This document shows positions 51,106 through 53,170 of a DNA stretch of 53,170 bases, piece after piece. The stretch covers positions 1-53,170 of the forward strand of contig NZ_JSEE01000021.1 of NCBI RefSeq assembly GCF_001625355.1. The letters run 5' to 3'. The notes under the pieces are model-generated. The model made no database searches. It was not told the origin of the DNA and saw only the letters and a list, made by a program, of their open reading frames with translations. The translations under genes were made by a program, and so were the position numbers. Origin of the DNA: Marinomonas sp. TW1 (GTDB lineage: Bacteria > Pseudomonadota > Gammaproteobacteria > Pseudomonadales > Marinomonadaceae). Numbering within the stretch: the first letter of the stretch is position 1; each line of letters begins with the position of its first letter.

Positions 51106-52294
51106 CATTTTCTGGCCTCTTAGCCCAGAATGCGTTTTCAAAGTAACCCAGCTCCTTTTGTATTCCAGTTACTTGTTCTTCAAAATCATCATTCCACTCT
51201 GGGATGTCTACATAAACAATATCATGAGAGTAGCCAACCTCTGATGGCCCCAGCTTATCTCTCGATATACCAACTACAATTTTGACATCAGGGACACGAC
51301 CTCTTACCACTAAACACCTTAAACCTAGCTCTTGGACTCTAGCTTCTCGATCACTACTTGGCCCTACATGGAATACAAATGCCGTGTTTTTGTGCGCCAA
51401 TAATACTCTTGCAGCAATTTTTAACTCTGGTTTCTGTAAAAACTCAGAAAAGGCATCGACTAGATCTGCTCTATGACCACGCGGCTGGAGGGCCATTTGA
51501 ACAAGAGCCAGCTGATTATCAGTGACCTGATTTGTGCCATATTCAAACATTCCATCAGTAAGAAGGTCACTAACAAAATGCTCGATCAGCTTGTCCCAAA
51601 AATATGAATCCTTATAGGACTTCTGGATAGCTTTATAATCATCAGAGTCTACGAACCCTCGAAAAACCGTATTATCTATTATTAGTAACTCAGCTTCTTC
51701 GTAAGGGAGTGAATGATTATTTAATAAATAGATTGCCAATAAGTCTTCGATCCCACCCTCGTTGAAAACTATATTGGCTCTGTTTATTAGAGCCTCAACT
51801 TCGTTCAGAAAACCAACGAAATCCGTGATCGTATCCAGCAGGCCAAAAATTGCTCCAAGGCTAAACTCATCGCAAACATGTACGATTCCATAACCCAGAT
51901 CTCCTGACTTTGTGGGTATTCTTCGCTGAGCTCCAAGTGATACAGATACACGGTGTACAATTCGATCTTCTTTTGGCGGCAATTCGACCTTTCGGCCATC
52001 GTGCCTCGTGAACTCTACTGAAGAGTCTAGCCACCTTTCAGCACCCCATATTTGAGAAGCCGATTTATCTATTGCTGCCTTAGTCCACCTCTTCCAGCCC
52101 GCTTCATCCCCTGTATCTTTGTACTTAATATCCTTCACAGAAATAATAACGATATGGTTTCCGCAGACGATTAAACAATCACAGAGCTCTTTTCCTTTCT
52201 TCCCAATTGGATTTGGATGAGTCCAAAGATTAAGAAAAGCTCTCTCACTAATAGAGTTCACAAATTTTTCTGATTCGGTCAATCCCTCGGACAT
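51101..52294 (-). CDS. NERD/PD-(D/E)XK-like protein in a gene cassette
   Basis: A 397-residue protein. The first 60 residues resemble a restriction-endonuclease-like core: ESEKFVNSISERAFLNLW, then ELCDCLIVCGNHIVIISVKD, which supplies an acidic residue (Asp39), a beta hairpin and S-x-K (Ser52 to Lys54) in place of E-x-K. The rest has no family I recognise; residues 165-300 are mostly helical. It is AT-rich with codon use unlike hrpB. The 5' boundary GTTAAGC (about 52306-52312) and the attC at the 3' end make it a complete cassette of about 1.27 kb. GAGAGG lies close before the ATG. Confidence 0.72.
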   Translation of the reverse strand: MSEGLTESEKFVNSISERAFLNLWTHPNPIGKKGKELCDCLIVCGNHIVIISVKDIKYKDTGDEAGWKRWTKAAIDKSASQIWGAERWLDSSVEFTRHDGRKVELPPKEDRIVHRVSVSLGAQRRIPTKSGDLGYGIVHVCDEFSLGAIFGLLDTITDFVGFLNEVEALINRANIVFNEGGIEDLLAIYLLNNHSLPYEEAELLIIDNTVFRGFVDSDDYKAIQKSYKDSYFWDKLIEHFVSDLLTDGMFEYGTNQVTDNQLALVQMALQPRGHRADLVDAFSEFLQKPELKIAARVLLAHKNTAFVFHVGPSSDREARVQELGLRCLVVRGRVPDVKIVVGISRDKLGPSEVGYSHDIVYVDIPEWNDDFEEQVTGIQKELGYFENAFWAKRPENA

Positions 52295-52305
52295 GTAATC
52301 CTCTC

Positions 52306-52312
52306 TGCGTGA
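52306..52312 (-). other. Candidate 5' cassette boundary (GTTRRRY)
   Basis: On the minus strand GTTAAGC fits the recombination core GTTRRRY and lies just before the start of the NERD-like gene. The bases before it (AAAAAT) do not look like an attC end, so this could be an attI or a secondary insertion site. Confidence 0.4.
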
Positions 52313-52607
52313 TGCTTAACATTTTTAATAGTGCGCATGCGTGTTGACGCTGATGGGATATTTTTCAAAACTATTTAATACATTGAAATGGTTTAAGTTT
52401 TTCACCTTCCCCGAAAAAGTGAGCGATCAAAACGAGCGTGCGCGTTTGTACTTTTTACCTTGCGCGTTATTTCGGTAACAAATTTTCTATCTGTTTGATA
52501 CTAGTACAGTATTTGATCGGGTAAAAGAACAAAACGGGCTAGGCTAACAAAATAAGCAAGCCTTGCAGTTAATGTGATTGGATAAAGGTTGCTGAACTAA
52601 CCCCATC

Positions 52608-52635
52608 CCTTCCCCTTGAAGACATAAGGGGAAGG
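52608..52635. repeat. Perfect inverted repeat, REP-like
   Basis: CCTTCCCCTT (52608-52617) and AAGGGGAAGG (52626-52635) form a 10-bp stem with an 8-base loop, preceded by CCCCATC. It resembles dispersed pyrimidine/purine palindromes found between genes in many proteobacteria. There is no T-run. Confidence 0.6.
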
Positions 52636-52716
52636 AACAAAGAGACTTGCTTTGTCGACAAAACATCATATCGGATAGCTTGAGCCCATCTGACATGCAT
52701 GTAACTAGATGAGCAA

Positions 52717-52777
52717 GATCCCAAGCAGCGTAAGCCGCTGACGACGGCAGTGACGCAAGGCGTCGCTGGTTGGGATC
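52717..52777. repeat. Long hairpin-forming inverted repeat
   Basis: GATCCCAAGCAGCG (52717-52730) and CGCTGGTTGGGATC (52764-52777) pair with one mismatch. The 33-base interior holds a smaller GCCG/CGGC dyad. It could be a structured RNA end, a REP-type element or a remnant. The rest of 52313-52833 shows no gene. Confidence 0.6.
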
Positions 52778-52833
52778 GTGTTGTGTGTGAGGATTTCAGA
52801 GGTTGGGATTTAACGACGACCAACATTTACGCC

Positions 52834-52893
52834 AGACGTAAAAAAGCCCTGATAGGATAACCTATCAGGGCTTCTTAATTTAAAGCTTGACGA
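52834..52893 (-). repeat. Direct repeat copy 1: rrn-type terminator and 5S 3' end
   Basis: This 60-base segment recurs at 53044-53103 with a single difference. It holds a perfect terminator (AAGCCCTGATAGG/CCTATCAGGGCTT, loop ATAA, then T6 on the minus strand; about 52839-52873) and the TCGTCAAGC-type 5S end. It terminates transcription after the diverged 5S copy. Confidence 0.85.
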
Positions 52894-53024
52894 TATTTAT
52901 GCCCTTTGGGTACACATGGGATCCCCCACACTACCATCGGCATGGCGAGCGCCTGCGGCGAATAAAGAGTCACTGCTGAGTTCGAGGTGGGATTAGGTGG
53001 TTCAACGACCTAATTAACATCAAG
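52886..53024 (-). pseudogene. Diverged second 5S rRNA copy
   Basis: On the minus strand this matches 5S rRNA in GAACCACCTAATCCC, CGAACTCAGCAGTGA and GCCGATGGTAGTGTGGGGGA, ending CATGTG. A stretch of about 20 extra bases is inserted after AGCAGTGA, and the usual AGAGTAGGTCGT near the 3' end is replaced by TACCCAAAGGGCATAAATA. Helix I still pairs: 53011-53024 (CTTGATGTTAATTA) with 52886-52899, 12 of 14 pairs. It may be a pseudogene or a variant RNA. Confidence 0.65.
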
Positions 53025-53048
53025 TCCATGTTGATGTTGCTATAGACG

Positions 53049-53083
53049 TAAAAAAGCCCTGACAGGATAACCTATCAGGGCTT
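53049..53083 (-). terminator. Terminator between the 5S gene and the diverged 5S copy
   Basis: Arms of 13 bases with one mismatch (AAGCCCTGACAGG/CCTATCAGGGCTT, loop ATAA) are followed by T6 on the minus strand. The corresponding terminator at 52839-52873 has a perfect stem. Confidence 0.85.
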
Positions 53084-53092
53084 CTTAATTTA

Positions 53093-53170
53093 AAGCTTGA
53101 CGACGACCTACTCTCACATGGGATCCCCCACACTACCATCGGCGATGGCGCTTTTCACTGCTGAGTTCGG
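53093..53170 (-). rRNA. rrf: 5S rRNA, 3' part (partial)
   Basis: On the minus strand the last 78 bases read CCGAACTCAGCAGTGA, then CGCCGATGGTAGTGTGG, then ATGTGAGAGTAGG and TCGTCGTCAAG, the conserved 3' two-thirds of 5S rRNA. The 5' part lies beyond the right edge, presumably after 16S and 23S genes. The 3' end is placed by analogy. Confidence 0.92.

Noticed and set aside
52569..52826. 85-residue minus-strand ORF in the right intergenic region
   Set aside because: It runs through both inverted repeats (52608-52635 and 52717-52777), has no ribosome site and its translation shows no domain. The repeats explain the open frame better.
1..53170. CRISPR arrays, tRNA genes, intact insertion sequences or prophage genes
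   Set aside because: No regularly spaced repeats, cloverleaf-like segments, transposase or phage structural ORFs were seen on either strand.

Overview
The window looks like chromosome of a marine gammaproteobacterium, most likely an oceanospirillalean close to Marinomonas. I infer this from the gene families (sfsA, guaBA, xseA, hrpB, TRAP and ABC uptake systems, a NaChBac-type channel) and from the rrn leader; no search was run. It is bracketed by two rRNA operons that both read leftward. The 5' end of a 16S gene with its leader and promoter is at the left edge, and the 3' end of a 5S gene, followed by a diverged second 5S-like copy, is at the right edge.

Layout. 1-7900: rrn promoter and leader, a small secreted protein, sfsA, guaA and guaB (minus strand), then xseA and an MFS transporter (plus). 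7900-12950: a TauE exporter, an M20 peptidase with a divergent LysR regulator, a yefM-yoeB toxin-antitoxin pair and a DUF2971 gene. 12960-19270: a sigma-54 response regulator and membrane histidine kinase, divergent from a cyanide-insensitive bd oxidase operon (small ORF, cioA, cioB, DUF2474-like subunit). The divergent region holds a well-formed -24/-12 promoter, paired upstream dyads, and an FNR/ANR-like box near the predicted start. 19290-25480: a TAXI TRAP transporter with a TctD/TctE two-component system and an orphan binding protein. 25770-28930: an EamA exporter, a voltage-gated cation channel, a conserved small protein and an AEC carrier. 28990-36930: a sugar ABC transporter of FrcBCA type with a TorS/TorR-like two-component system and a second RbsB-like binding protein, plus a 2Fe-2S ferredoxin.

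37140-43810: a tight plus-strand operon of a two-domain permease, an ATPase and a binding protein (FbpABC/AfuABC type), followed by an inositol-monophosphatase-like enzyme, a dual-specificity-type phosphatase and a LacI regulator. I read this as a candidate organophosphate import-and-dephosphorylation system. 43810-45890: a folate-independent methionine synthase pair (MesX and MesD). 46130-49960: HrpB, a choline-kinase-like protein and a small protein. 50170-52300: two AT-rich genes (HNH-like and PD-(D/E)XK-like) separated by a probable integron attC site. 52300-53170: repeats, a diverged 5S copy and the 5S 3' end.

Strongest leads are the sigma-54-controlled CIO oxidase, the phosphatase-linked ABC operon, two cases of binding proteins that may act as kinase co-sensors (TctE-like and TorS-like), the solitary attC cassette, and the diverged 5S copy whose terminal helix stays pairable despite changes in both arms. 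Start codons were moved where a Shine-Dalgarno sequence supports it.
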